Positions 1 through 11,101 of a DNA stretch of 64,000 nt are shown here, one piece after another. Numbering within the stretch: the first letter of the stretch is position 1; each line of letters opens with the position of its first letter. The translations under genes were made by a program, and so were the position numbers. Source of the stretch: Albula goreensis (Eukaryota; Chordata; Actinopteri; Albuliformes; Albulidae); contig CM040750.1 of NCBI GenBank assembly GCA_022829145.1, positions 1,374,501 to 1,438,500 of the forward strand, written 5' to 3'. The notes beneath the pieces were generated by a model. It was not told the DNA's origin. It searched no databases and was given only the letters and a program-made list of their open reading frames with translations.

Positions 1-235
1 CAGCAGGGAATAACATGCTTGTGTGTTCCTCTTAGAGCTTGAGAAATAAGGACACCTGAAGCCTGGAGAGTGGGCCCAGGCTGTCTCACTGGTGCCCACT
101 GTAAACGGCTGAGGACCCAAACAAACTGGGAAAGAGCCACGCAAAGGTGATGATTAGCAAACAACCTTCTGTGCCTCATTCAAATGGAAGAGCACACACA
201 AAAAAATGTATCCATGTTATGGAAGACTTTTTAGT

Positions 236-1277
236 GGCACTACCCAGCTCCTCCTTTAAACCCTCTCTGCTCTGGCGTGTGTCTATGTGGGCACTGCCCA
301 GCTCCTCCTTTAAACCCTCTCTGCTCTGGGGTGTGTCTATGTGGGCACTGCCCAGGTCCTCCTTTAAACCCTCTCTGCTCTGGCGTGTGTCTATGTGGGC
401 ACTGCCCAGCTCCTCCTTTAAACCCTCTCTGCTCTGGCGTGTGTCTATGTGGGCACTGCCCAGCTCCTCCTTTAAACCCTCTCTGCTCAGGCGTGTCTAT
501 GTGGGCACTGCCCAGGTCCTCCTTTAAACCCTCTCTGCTCTGGCGTGTGTCTATGTGGGCACTGCCCAGGTCCTCCTTTAAACCCTCTCTGCTCTGGGGT
601 GTGTCTCTGTGGGCACTGCCCAGGTCCTCCTTAAACCCTCCTCTCTCTGCTCTGGCATGTGTGTGCTAAACCCTGCTCAGGGCACTGCCCAGCTCCTCCT
701 TTAAACCCTCTCTTTAAACCCTCTCTGCTCTCTGGCATGTCTATGTGGGCACTGCCCAGGTCCTCCTTTAAACCCTCTCTGCTCTGGGGTGTCTATGTGG
801 GCACTGCCCAGCTCCTCCTTTAAACCCTCTCTGTTCTGGCGTGTGTCTATGGGCACTGCCCAGGTCCTCTCTGCTCTGGCGTGTGTCTATGTGGGCACTG
901 CCCAGCTCCTCCTTTAAACCCTCTCTGCTCCCAGGGTCTATGTGGGCACTGCCCAGCTGCCCAGCTCCTCCTCCTTTAAACCCTTCTCTGCTCTGGGTGT
1001 GTCCTCCTTAGATTGTCTATGGGCACTGCCCAGCTCCTCCTTTAAACCCTCCCTCTGCTCAGGCGTGTCTATGTGGGCACTGCCCAGCTCCTCTTTTAAA
1101 CCCTCTCTGCTCAGGCGTGTCATGAAACCCTCTGCTCTGCTGGCGTGTCTTTCCCTCTCTGCTCAGATTTCCCCATCATGCTCTCAATCATCTAACCCCC
1201 AGAGGTCATGAAGCTGGCATTAAGCTCAGGCGTGTCTATGTGGGCACTGTGTCAGCATTCCTTTAAACCCTCTCTGA
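236..1277. repeat. 54-bp minisatellite array
   Basis: About 19 tandem copies of a 54-bp unit containing gcactgcccagctcctcc and tttaaaccctctctgctctg. Early copies are very regular: the gcactg core recurs at 291 and 345, exactly 54 bp apart. Later copies carry internal deletions and partial duplications. Because 54 is a multiple of three, one reading frame repeats with an 18-residue cysteine- and proline-rich period (CLCGHCPAPPLNPLCSGV) and stays open across several units. I read this as a consequence of the unit length and not as a gene, because the frame breaks wherever the array becomes irregular. Confidence 0.95.
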
Positions 1278-4200
1278 ACTAACAGTTCTTCCTCGCATTA
1301 TAATCGCTCATAGTTTCCATCGCCCACCCTTCCATGTCTTTGAGTGATTGGGCTAGGATGAGGTAATAGTTACTTTCCAGGAGGATGGATCCATCCTCCC
1401 ATTTTTACAGTCTTTAACTACAATTTTAACTACAGTCTTTAACTTACTTTTTCCTGATGCATTGGGGCTGTGTGTGAATTCTGTATGATAGTTAAAAAGA
1501 GAATACAATTTAGTCCTTCAGTATGCTTATAGCCCACACTTTCCCATACACTGCGGACTGCAGGCTGTAAACCTACATGAGGACACAGTCTGAAATGAAA
1601 TGTTTGGAAATCTCTGAAAATGGTTGTGTTGATCTCTTCAAAAGAACAGATTTAATCCATATTATAGTATGCTGAATCCTCATATAATTATTATATATTG
1701 ACGCCATGCATAGATACCTAATTATAAATGATGAAATAGAAAATTAAGCTGTATTGTCATGTGTCTGTGAATGTATAGTAAATAGAACATGACAGATGTT
1801 TTTCATATTTTTGGAGGGGTCAGTTGGCAAAGCCAGCACCCTTACTTTGCTTATCTGCACTACCCCGGTTAATGATGTAATTGTATAAAATTATTAAAAA
1901 AAATGTATTTTATTTTTTTAAATCAGCAGGCACAACTATACAAATTCAAGTTCCTGGCAGCTAAATTTTACTGATTTCTCACTACACTACACTGTTTAAC
2001 CTGACAAATACGAGTGCAGTTCTTTGCAGTTACAGTGCACTGTTTTAATGTGCTGACAATCTCAAACAAAAACTAAAACACATTTGAACTTGTATATGCA
2101 TGTAGCCAATGATGTTGAAGCCCACATTAGGTGCTGTAAGTATTAAGTATCCTGTTGTGAAAAATATCTGGAGAAATCATGAGGCCCGATACTAGGAATG
2201 GATAAAAAAAAAAAAAAAAACAGTATTTCAGTTTTGTAAGTAAGTACCATTAATAATTCAGCAGTAGTCCCAAAAGCAACATAATCATAGACAGCATTGC
2301 TGGATTCCCAGAGTCTTCTCCTGAATCTTATTTACTGCTAATTTCTCTTTTTCTAAAATAACGCTTCAGAGGAACATTAGTCACTCTTCTCAAGGGGTCT
2401 CCCTGAGTTCCACAAATGGCTGAATAAGCTTAAATATTTATCTTGATGATATGTGAAAGCAAATGCCTGGATGGCGGTGTTTTAACAGGCGTGTCCAGGG
2501 GGCGCTGTCCTGTGGACGAACAGGGCAGGCTGGAGCAATGACGGAGCTGTATGATCAATCACCCTCAGTCATTCCGTCTTCCTGTTTCAGCAAAGTCTCT
2601 TGAAACCACCAGAGCGACAATCTGAAAGACCTCTGTTAATCTTTTTGCACAGGTCAAAGGACAGAAATCCATCATGGCTGCACTTCATGCTAGGTTATTA
2701 CACTACAAGATTGTATCTCCCACTCTCAGAAGCCACACCAACCGGACAGTGTAATTGCAAACAGCTCAGGTCTAAGGAATTGATTTCTTCCATCAAGAGC
2801 AAACCTCACAAAGTCCAACTTTTTTTTTTGGTATGCATAAGGGTATGTGTGAAATGAATAGTGTAGAATGGTATTTTACATCAAAACTGTTAATCACCGA
2901 AATTGTCACCAGTAGTGTCAGAGAATCCTTCCAAACCATGTTTACAAGTTTAACTGGTATAATTTCATAATACAGCAGTTTATATTCACAGGAGAGGAAA
3001 CATGAAAGGAGATGACACATTTTCCACATTTCATTACGGGGACAAAGCGATGAATCTGTTTCACAAATCCCCAGGCCTTCCATTTGAAGTGAAAAATGGT
3101 TTTTGCTATAACTGGCGAAAGGGAAGGTGGTTCCGCAGCAATTCATTATCGGAGACAGTGGGCATCATTCGGATTCAACGCGAACGAGACTCCCAGAACA
3201 TATACGACAGTATATTACTCAGGCCTGAATATGCACGAGACGAACATGACAGCAGACAAGGCCTGCCCTGTGTTTGTAGCCAGCGTGCATTCTGTACGTT
3301 ATCTTGGCGTCGCGTTTACAGCGCACAGGAGCAGCTGGCCTTGTTCCCGTCTCGCATGCCTGGAAACATTTTTTTTTTTTTGCCAGTCAGCAAAAACGTG
3401 AAGCGGCAACACGAGCAGCCCAGAAGCATTATGGGAAACGTTTCCTAATTTTGAGAGGTCTTGTTTTTCTCACAGATCCAATCATGCGTGTTCAATGATT
3501 GCCATGTCTTTTTATACATTTTATGCAAAAAGGTATGCTAGTCAAAGGATAAGAAATTCAAATTCATGTCTGCTTTTGTAGACAGCCTAAAATCTGTCGA
3601 CCAAACGGCCGTCGCATACAAAACCTTCAGCAAGTCACCTGTATCAAAGAGCTCTACTGGGAGGCCACTGAATTTGAATAAAGCACATCATTAATGCTAG
3701 TGTTAATTGCACACATTGCAAACTGGATCAAATCCCTGATGCATTTATCAAAAGGTTGTGATAATTTTCACCAATTTCCATATCAATGTATTCAAAAAAT
3801 GAAATACATGCCTTTGAAAGGAGAGAATGACATGCACACACCAGAAGAGATTGCCCACAAATAAAGAGCTGGAGTAAAAATTTACAGATGTGTACAGCAG
3901 CCAAGATGCGGACGCGTTCGTTCTTTGTTGTGGAAAAGCAACTCTATAAGCACACAGCTGAGTAATGTCAGACCTCTGCCTTGGCAAAGTCATTATATGA
4001 AAGTGCTTTCTTCCTTTTGTAACTCCACTGTTTTATGTAGTCTCTCTTTCTTACAGCAGTGTCCAGACCACCAACCAATATTGCCATGTACTCTCATTTC
4101 CAACTGACATTCTCAGAAGGCACCACTTTCTAAGAAGCCATGAAAATGGTGAATAGGTGCATATATGTGGGCTAATTCAGAGCAGGGCTGTGCCTTGGCA

Positions 4201-4694
4201 GTCTGTCCTGGCTCAGGGCTCAGTGGTTCTGCACTATCTGCTGCCCATATGCAATTGATGCACTTGTTCCATTCCAGTCATTGGAATAAACACATTTAGT
4301 CTCTTCAAAACAGAAGTTAAAAAATAAAAACCAAAGCAAGTCTTGTTTGGATTTACCAAGTGGTTATAAATCAATATAAGAGAGTCATTTTAGCTGCTAT
4401 GTGCTTGATCTGTCCTTGCAGACATGAGAGGTTTATTTTCCAAATGCTTATTCAAGCCTCAAAGGATACTATTTTAACAATTTGCATTCATTTACAGGAA
4501 GTCAAACCCATGACACTTTCCTAAAAATAATCTAAGGTGTTTCTTTAAAAACAGATTTTTTTAAGTCTCACTTTGTGATCTCTTCTTCTCATTTTTACAA
4601 GTCAAATGAAAGCAGCCTCCTGCCCTGCCCCTCCCTCTCTCATTTGGAGAGCTGGATGCACAGGAAAAGTGCCAAAATGTTGCTGTGGGGAGGA
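1278..4694. other. Intergenic stretch, no recognised gene
   Basis: Mostly AT-rich single-copy sequence. It holds a 17-A run at 2204-2220. An open frame on the plus strand at 3002-3448 (148 residues) lies in a more CpG-rich patch, but I recognise no family in it. A good acceptor-like sequence (tcttcctgtttcag) ends at 2590 and a weaker donor-like CAG|GTCAAA lies at 2652/2653, with no sign of a parent gene. Confidence 0.5.
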
Positions 4695-4756
4695 TGGGGG
4701 GAGAGAGAGAGAGGAGAGGAGTGAGGGAGAGAGGAGTGACAGAGAGGGAGACAGCA

Positions 4757-4794
<38 letters not shown>

Positions 4795-4800
4795 TGAGAG
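4695..4800. repeat. (GA)n microsatellite
   Basis: Purine-only tract of GA, GGA and GAG units with an uninterrupted GA run near 4761-4790. Open frames in this region on either strand are simple Ser-Leu or Arg-Glu repeats and are not genes. Confidence 0.95.
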
Positions 4801-4999
4801 ATCCTCCATGATCCGTTTGACTGTCCCGTTTCACTACACTGCCGTTCATTATGAGAGAGAAAATCACACGTCATCTGCTCACTCTGCTCCCAGGCGCACT
4901 GCCACCCGCCACTCCTCCTCAGACACACTGAATTACACACCGTCATGGAGGTGCAGCTGGGTGGAAGCAAAGCACATCTTTCTGGAAGAGACGGGAGGG

Positions 5000-5125
5000 T
5001 GTGTGCATGTGTGTGTGTGTGTGTGGGGGGTGTCTGTGCTGTGCTCCTCTTAATCTTGCAGGCTCTAACCGCCCATCGCCACAGCCCACCCCCCAGCACA
5101 CACACACAACCACCCTCACACACAT

Positions 5126-5161
<36 letters not shown>

Positions 5162-5436
5162 CCCCTCCACCCCAAACACACACACACCCCCCCAAAACAC
5201 ATGTACACATACACACACACCCACAAACACACACAAACCCCCAAAAAAAAAAAAAAAAACACACACACACCCCCAAACACATACACACACACAAACCCCC
5301 AAACAAACATGCATGCACGCCACACACACCCTCTCACACAAGCCCCAAACACACACACACACACCCCCAAACATGCGCACACACGTACACACACATCCCC
5401 TCCACCCCCAAACACACACACACACACCCTGGCTGG
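5000..5436. repeat. Compound (GT)n / (CA)n microsatellite
   Basis: A short GT block (about 5000-5036) is followed, after a 60-bp spacer, by a long interrupted CA block (about 5097-5436) mixed with CCCC, an A run and CATG patches. The CA strand gives Thr-His frames and the opposite strand gives Cys-Val frames, all artefacts of the repeat. The pair can form Z-DNA-prone alternating tracts. Confidence 0.95.
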
Positions 5437-5768
5437 GTTCATGTATCAATGCCAAGTCCAGGGGGAAGCTGGTAATGTAGTGAAAAGCAGGCCCCCGGCT
5501 TTAATTGCGTCCCGTTTCCGCCCCCCGTGCTGGGACAGACTGAACTCCCTCCCACACAGCCTGGAGGGACCGTGGGAGACGGACACGCATCAGACTCTGC
5601 AGGAAAAGGACTCTTCACAGAAAGGTGTTAATGAATGTGAAGGGAAGCCTGCTAGGGGTTCATGTCATACAATAGGTATCAAAAACTGCAATATGGGTCT
5701 ACTGGTCTCATTCTTTAATGTACCATTTTCCCAGAGAACTATGACAGGGTTTCGGGTTTAATATAGTG

Positions 5769-6392
5769 CTGTATGCTGTGTGTCTGTATAAGTGTGTTCA
5801 CTGTGCTATTACTCACAGGTATATCTGCTGTGTGGCTGTATAAGTGTGTTCACTGTGCTATTACTCACAGGTATATCTGCTGTGTGGCTGTATAAGTGTG
5901 TTCACTGTGCTATCACTCACAGGTATATCTGCCTGTGTGGCTGTATAAGTGTGTTCACTGTGCTATCACTCACAGGTATATCTGCTGTGTGGCTGTATAA
6001 GCTGTATAAGTGTGTTCACTGTGCTATCACTCACAGATCACTGTGTTCAGGTATATCTGCTGTGTGGCTGTATAAGTGTGTTCACTGTATAAGTGTGTTC
6101 ACTGTGCTATCACTCTGTGTGGCTGTATAACTGTGTTCACTGTGTATATCTGCTGTGTGGCACTGTGCTATATATCTGTGTTCACTGTGCTATCACTCTG
6201 CTGTGTGGCTGTATAAGTGTGTTCACTGTGCTATCACTCACAGATATATCTGCTGTGTGGCTGTATAACTGTGTTCACTGTATACTCTGCTGTGTGGCTG
6301 TATAAGTGTGTTCACTGTGCTATCACTCACAGGTATATCTGCTGTGTGGCTGTATAAGTGTGTTCACTGTGCTGTTACTCACAGGTATATCT
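5769..6392. repeat. 52-bp minisatellite array
   Basis: About 12 copies of a 52-bp unit containing gtgtggctgtataagtgtgt and cactgtgctatcactcacag. The first copies are spaced exactly 52 bp (for example gtatatctgc at 5819 and 5871). Copies between about 6000 and 6300 carry deletions and re-duplicated pieces. Flanking DNA on both sides is unrelated. Confidence 0.95.
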
Positions 6393-7244
6393 AAACAAAA
6401 TTGCTTTAGGCCTGTGGATTGATCAGGCTGGCACTTGTTTTATACAGTCAGTCCTTGCCATGCCATTGCTGGGTGTGGCCAGTGGTTCACACTGGCACAG
6501 CAAAAATTGACCCAACCATGCCAGGGGATGATGGGGGTAAGCCGGCTAGTTCTGCTAGTCGCGGTGCTCTCTAGCGGCCAGTGCTGGTCAGGCTGAGTGC
6601 CTGCAGATGCACAAGCCGAATATGCTGGCCTCATATTCCTATGACGACATGGGTAGTATGCGATTTGTGGTGTGTCCCTGGTGCATTAGGAAGGGAAGGC
6701 TTGTGGTCACGGCCTGCTCCAACTAGCTCTGACTCTGACTTACAGATACCTATACAAGCATGTCAGCGCAATGCCTTTTCACCTTAATTATGCAGTTTTA
6801 ATCTTTGAGATGAAAGACCTCTCACATTATAGATCATCTTGTTTCAGTCACATCCTCTGGGAGTCACCCATCCAGGAACGTATTGAAGAAAATCTCAAAG
6901 CAGGCTCTTCCGAGATGGAAAAGAAAAAACCATCAAACTAAATTTAGGGCTCCTCCAGCAATGAGACTGAACTGGATTTAATGACACAATTTTACCACAG
7001 TTTTGCAAGAGCTTAGATCAACTGTCTACACCCACATAATCAAACCAACATGCTCTCCAAACATGAAATCCATTCTTATCTGAAGAAACATGAAACCATA
7101 CAGGAGGTCTGCGGGTATCTATAGGATACAGGCCATTCTGGGAATCATAACCAGGTATATTTCAGCTGTTTTCATGAGGTGTACAGTCCTTCCAGACTGC
7201 AATCTTAACAACATGCCTTTTCAACCTTTGCTCAAGTTTTGTGT
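6393..7244. other. Intergenic stretch, nothing recognised
   Basis: Single-copy sequence with a moderately GC-rich patch at about 6460-6740. I see no gene, RNA or repeat that I can name. Confidence 0.4.
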
Positions 7245-7322
7245 TACGGGTGAGTATCCCTTATCCGAAATGCCTGGGACCAGAAGTGTTTCAGATTTTG
7301 GATTTTGGAATATTTGCATATA

Positions 7323-8652
7323 CAGCCATTCCCCAACATACGTCCGAGTTCCATTCTGACTGACCGGTTGTGTCTCAAAATGGATGTAAATCAGACGTAG
7401 TCAACATCAGCTTCTCCCCCTGCCAGAGTTCTATAATGGTTTTGAAAAGGCCTGTTTTCTTCTATTGAGGTGCCACGCAGCAAGAATGATACGTCTGTTC
7501 GATTCCACATACGTATGCGAGCAAACATTCTGTCTGATGACTCTGAACAAATGCCGAAAACCAAGCTGACCAACAACCATCTCTGTGACGTTCTTCACAT
7601 CTCAACAAGACTTGCTCCTGACGTGCCGGCTATTCTTCAGCCCAATTGAGCAAATCACTGCTCCCATTGAGTGAACTGCTGTTCCCATCACTGGTGAGTG
7701 ACAAATGTATAACATACAGATAGTATTTGATGTGTTTACAACCCCAATTATTTCATAAATATAATCAAATTTAATACAGTATCGAACAAACAGTAGCCTA
7801 TTTGATCTAATAAACCCATTTACTTTATTTACACCGCAAGCTTATCCAGTAATAAAGTTTATTTACCCATCCCTTGCTTTTTAAACATTGCTTTTCTACA
7901 TTGCTTACATTATTGAACTCATGGACCACCGGCATTACCTTCATGGACCACCATGACACATACTGTTTCTTTCTGTGTGAATATTTCAACTTCCATAACT
8001 GTTTATATTCTGTCTTTTTTTTCCCCTCTCCAGCATCCTGAAAGACCTATTCACAAGAATTACCTGAAGGACCAGTATGAAGAAAGAGACGCTTATGACT
8101 GCTGGAGAGTTGTGGAGGAATGTTGGAGACTGCCTTGTCCCTTTCTTGATCTTTTATCCTGTTCTTATTTTGCACCTTGTTTTTTTACTTTGTACTGTTT
8201 CATGAATGAGAGTTTTAAAGAGTTTTATTGTATTCGAATTAAGATACAGAAATGTGAGCACATCAATGCACTACTGTAATGGCAAGTTAAACTGTTCAGT
8301 AGTGTTGTATAGTTATTTGGACAAAAAAGGAATTTTCCATGGCACAAGGGTTTTCTGGTCTAAAAACACAGTTTTTCTTGCAGTGTAACTGGTTGAAAAC
8401 TGGCACGGTTAATATTGTTTGGCCCGTGACTCCTTATATTTTTCTGTATGTGGCCCACAACCAAAAAAGTTTGGCCACCCCTGATGTAAACAATGCAGGG
8501 ATATCGTCTGACAGTCACTATCGTACGCATGCAGCCGTAAACACTGGTGGATGTATGAGAAAACGTAATTTTTATATTTACATATATTTTTTTTAGTCAT
8601 ACAGTATTTCTTCGGTTGTATGTATGGATGGTCGTAAGTTGCATAGGTCAGG
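7323..8652. mobile_element. Inner transposon nested in the Tigger-like element
   Basis: The left end (CAGCCATTCCCCAACATACG) begins right after a TA in the left arm of the Tigger-like element. The right end on the opposite strand (CCTGACCTATGCAACTTACG) lies just before that element's right arm resumes. The two ends share an AAC-TACG-CC core but match poorly overall. Short TIRs containing AACTTACGA are typical of other pogo/Tigger relatives. No open transposase frame survives. Confidence 0.4.
8416..8483. mobile_element. hAT-like right terminal fragment
   Basis: On the minus strand this reads CAGGGGTGGCCAAAC followed by a T-rich stretch and GGGCCACA, the usual look of hAT (Charlie-like) element ends. 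No matching left end is visible upstream, so this is a terminal fragment within the nested transposons at 7.2-8.7 kb. Confidence 0.4.
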
Positions 8653-8747
8653 TGTGGAATTTTCCACTTGTGGTGTCATGTCAGCACTCAAAACGTTTCG
8701 GATTTTGGAGCATCTTGGATTTTCAGATTAGGGATGCTCAACCTGTA

Positions 8748-9757
8748 CCTTGCCATTTGGAATTGAAAAGCTCATACCAGATAAATACATTTAAGAAACA
8801 TGTGAATACAGCAGCCAGAGAAGCTGTCCATTAGGTTGATTGTACAAATAATTCAACATTAGGTCAAACAAGCTGTGATATCACTGATCCACTGGCAACA
8901 TACAGGGGTAACTAAAATAATGGAAATTCCAAACATTTGTAAACATATTTTCTTTAAATTTTGAGCAATACCATAAATATCAGCTCTGCAAAACTCACTA
9001 CATGTAGTTTTTTCTTTTTTTGAGACTGGGTCACAGAGAGTGTAGTGTCAGTTGTGCGGTTATTTTTGAAGCTATTGTTTTATGGTTTTTAGGAACTAAG
9101 TGTCTGTATATCCCTGTCAGTGACCTTCAAATCTTAACCAGTGTTCCAGTGAGTTCTCACCTGTCTCAAACACTTCATTTTGCATGTTTATAAGCAAAAT
9201 AAATAAAGCTGCCACATATCTGAGCATGTTCAGAGATGATGTCATCATACACAATCAAGGAACAGGTAAATTAGACCCCTAAACATCTCCTTCAGGCAAA
9301 GTTAGCAACATTGCAGGCTTCAAGCCCAAGTGTTTCCCAAGAGCCTTTTTAGCACACATGCCACCTGCATGCTGGTTATGAAAAGCAGAGAGTGCTTGTT
9401 GACGTCAAAGCAACGTTGCCATTGACGTTGCACCAGTTTCCATCTTTGGAATCAGGATGTGAGTGTGTTCCTTCAGCCCGAGTTTATGAGCCATATCTGC
9501 TAAATATTACATTGGGATTGATTTGACTTCAGTTAAATTTCAAAAGCAGGGTCACTCTGAGGCAAAGGGAACGGAAAGTTGCTTGTGCCCAGAATGACAT
9601 TTGACATTCCTCTTTCCTGATGTAGTTTTTCCCTTCTTTGGTGTGTGTGGTTATGATTTTCAAAACCATTCACATTGACATGTTAAAAAATGTTGTGGTT
9701 TCTGTGACTGACATATCTGAAAATATCTGTAACTTTCAAAATTTGCCACATTTTTCA
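8748..9757. other. Intergenic stretch, nothing recognised
   Basis: AT-rich single-copy sequence. The only item worth naming is a perfect CRE palindrome at 9400-9407, listed separately. Confidence 0.4.
9400..9407. promoter_or_regulatory. CRE-like palindrome TGACGTCA
   Basis: A perfect 8-bp consensus site for CREB/ATF proteins, followed within 30 bp by a second, partial TTGACGTT. A single 8-mer is expected by chance about once per window, so function is only a possibility. Confidence 0.25.
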
Positions 9758-10257
9758 TGTTGGGTGATTCTCATGAAGCCCTTGTGACCATGTCTGAGTC
9801 ACACTTCACCTCCAAGTTAAAAGACAAAAACAAGATATTTTTATTTTCTATAAAGGAGGAGTATTTTCTGGACCACTAAGATTTTTTTTCCATTTTGACC
9901 TTTGAAGATATTTCAATAAATGTTATTCCTAAATTCTCATTACTCTAATGTATCTGGTTTGATGACTTGGTTTGCTTAAATTTTTCATAAAAATACTCCT
10001 TTTGATCACTGAAAAAAAATATTGGATATAAATGAAATTTTGCCAAAATTATATAGTGTTGCAATATTTCTGATATTTACTTAATTTGCTACTTACTGTG
10101 TCTTCAAATATTGCACAATCTCATTAAATAAATCTGTGATTACCCATGATGCAGCATTTGAGAAAGAAGATTCAAAATGGACACAAGGTGAGTTAATCTA
10201 TTTCAGATCAAAAGTTCTAGTAAATGCTCATGAAACCTTCTTGTGTAACACTGTTGG

Positions 10258-10268
10258 TTCTCATTACC
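10258..10268 (+). repeat. Subterminal motif TTCTCATTACC, left copy 1
   Basis: Exact 11-bp copy of the motif that recurs at 10477 and, inverted, at 13745 inside the 9762-13929 transposon. A 10-bp version (TTCTCATTAC) lies at 9934-9943. The core TTCTCA is also in the terminal inverted repeat, which suggests a transposase recognition sequence. Confidence 0.5.
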
Positions 10269-10292
10269 AATATGTGGTAATAATCTGAACTT

Positions 10293-10334
10293 TAAATTAA
10301 ATTATACATACACATATACATATAATTTAATTTA
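10293..10334. repeat. Perfect 14-bp inverted repeat with 14-nt loop
   Basis: TAAATTAAATTATA at 10293-10306 is exactly complementary to TATAATTTAATTTA at 10321-10334. The arms are pure A/T, so the hairpin would be weak. It lies between the two left subterminal motifs of the transposon. Confidence 0.6.
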
Positions 10335-10476
10335 GGATTATTTTTTAATAAAATTACTCTTATTACCAAATGGCTACTTTGGTTACATAATGGTCAAGGA
10401 AAAATTCATGTAGCATGTTAGCATTTGATCTTACAAGCTAACTTATCTATGTCACTCTCAGTACCGTTACTCATGT

Positions 10477-10487
10477 TTCTCATTACC
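10477..10487 (+). repeat. Subterminal motif TTCTCATTACC, left copy 2
   Basis: Second exact forward copy of the 11-bp motif, 219 bp inside copy 1. It is preceded by a related CTCATGTT, suggesting a cluster of degenerate sites. Confidence 0.5.
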
Positions 10488-11101
10488 ATGTACTCTAGGC
10501 CCATGGCAGTACTGAGAAGCCATGGCACGTTGATGAGAACATTATCGGTAATTTGTATTTCTTTAATCAACACATTAAATGTTTAAATCTCATGTCACTG
10601 TGTACCAGAAAACGAGAGAAATGTTTCTAATAGCCCTGATACAATCAGAAAATATATGGCAGGGCTTTTGCTCATGGTAACACAGAATGCTATTCTTAAC
10701 TATTGTGGTGTAAAACTTTTTTGATAAGACTGACAGATAAAGAGCGCAAGAAGGCAGCAGCACAAGCTTGGGTTAAAAGCACCGGAAAAAATTTATAGTG
10801 AAATTCTGCGCTTCTCGAAGAATACACGTGAAAGGAGAGAGAAGGGTAAAGTACAGATACAGCGAGGGAGTATTTGTTCATGTTAACTGTATGTGAAGTT
10901 CTTTTTTGGAATTAAAGTACATATGTACATAATTATTTGATCACATGTTGAAGCAATGCAATTAAGGTCTTATTGTTTTATTATGCCTGTGATTATACAA
11001 AAGCATAAGCCACATGAATGAGGAGACATTTTTCCCCAGAGTATTTTAAAAACATGCTCAGAAATCATGTTCAAAATACATTCAGAAACCTAATTAACGT
11101 A

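Larger units (their letters stand above)
7247..8745. mobile_element. Tigger-like (pogo, Tc1/mariner) DNA transposon, decayed, with insertions
   Basis: The left end reads CGGGTGAGTATCCCTTATCC and the right end, on the opposite strand, CAGGTTGAGCATCCCTAATC, so the two form imperfect terminal inverted repeats. The element is bordered by TA on both sides (7245-7246 and 8746-8747), as expected for Tc1/mariner elements. The terminal 80 or so bases at each end, including ATTTTGGAATATTTGCATA on the left and TGTGGAATTTTCCACTTGTGG on the right, closely match what I remember of the mammalian Tigger7 ends. The interior is replaced by other transposon pieces, and I see no intact transposase frame. Assignment to the Tigger group is fairly secure; the exact family name is from memory. 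Confidence 0.7.

Noticed and set aside
3002-3448. 148-residue plus-strand frame
   Set aside because: Three overlapping frames are open in the same CpG-richer patch and none has a recognisable motif.
3400-3450. ZNF143-type site at the sequence GCATTATGGGAAACG
   Set aside because: Only part of the consensus is matched and nothing around it looks like a promoter.
4602-5761. Long open frames on both strands across the GA/GT/CA tracts
   Set aside because: Products are Ser-Leu, Thr-His or Cys-Val simple repeats; both strands are open because dinucleotide repeats lack stops.
7247-8745. Mammalian origin of the whole window because of the Tigger-like ends
   Set aside because: The hAT, Tc1, gypsy and SINE-like elements elsewhere in the window are fish-type, so a fish genome explains more of the evidence.
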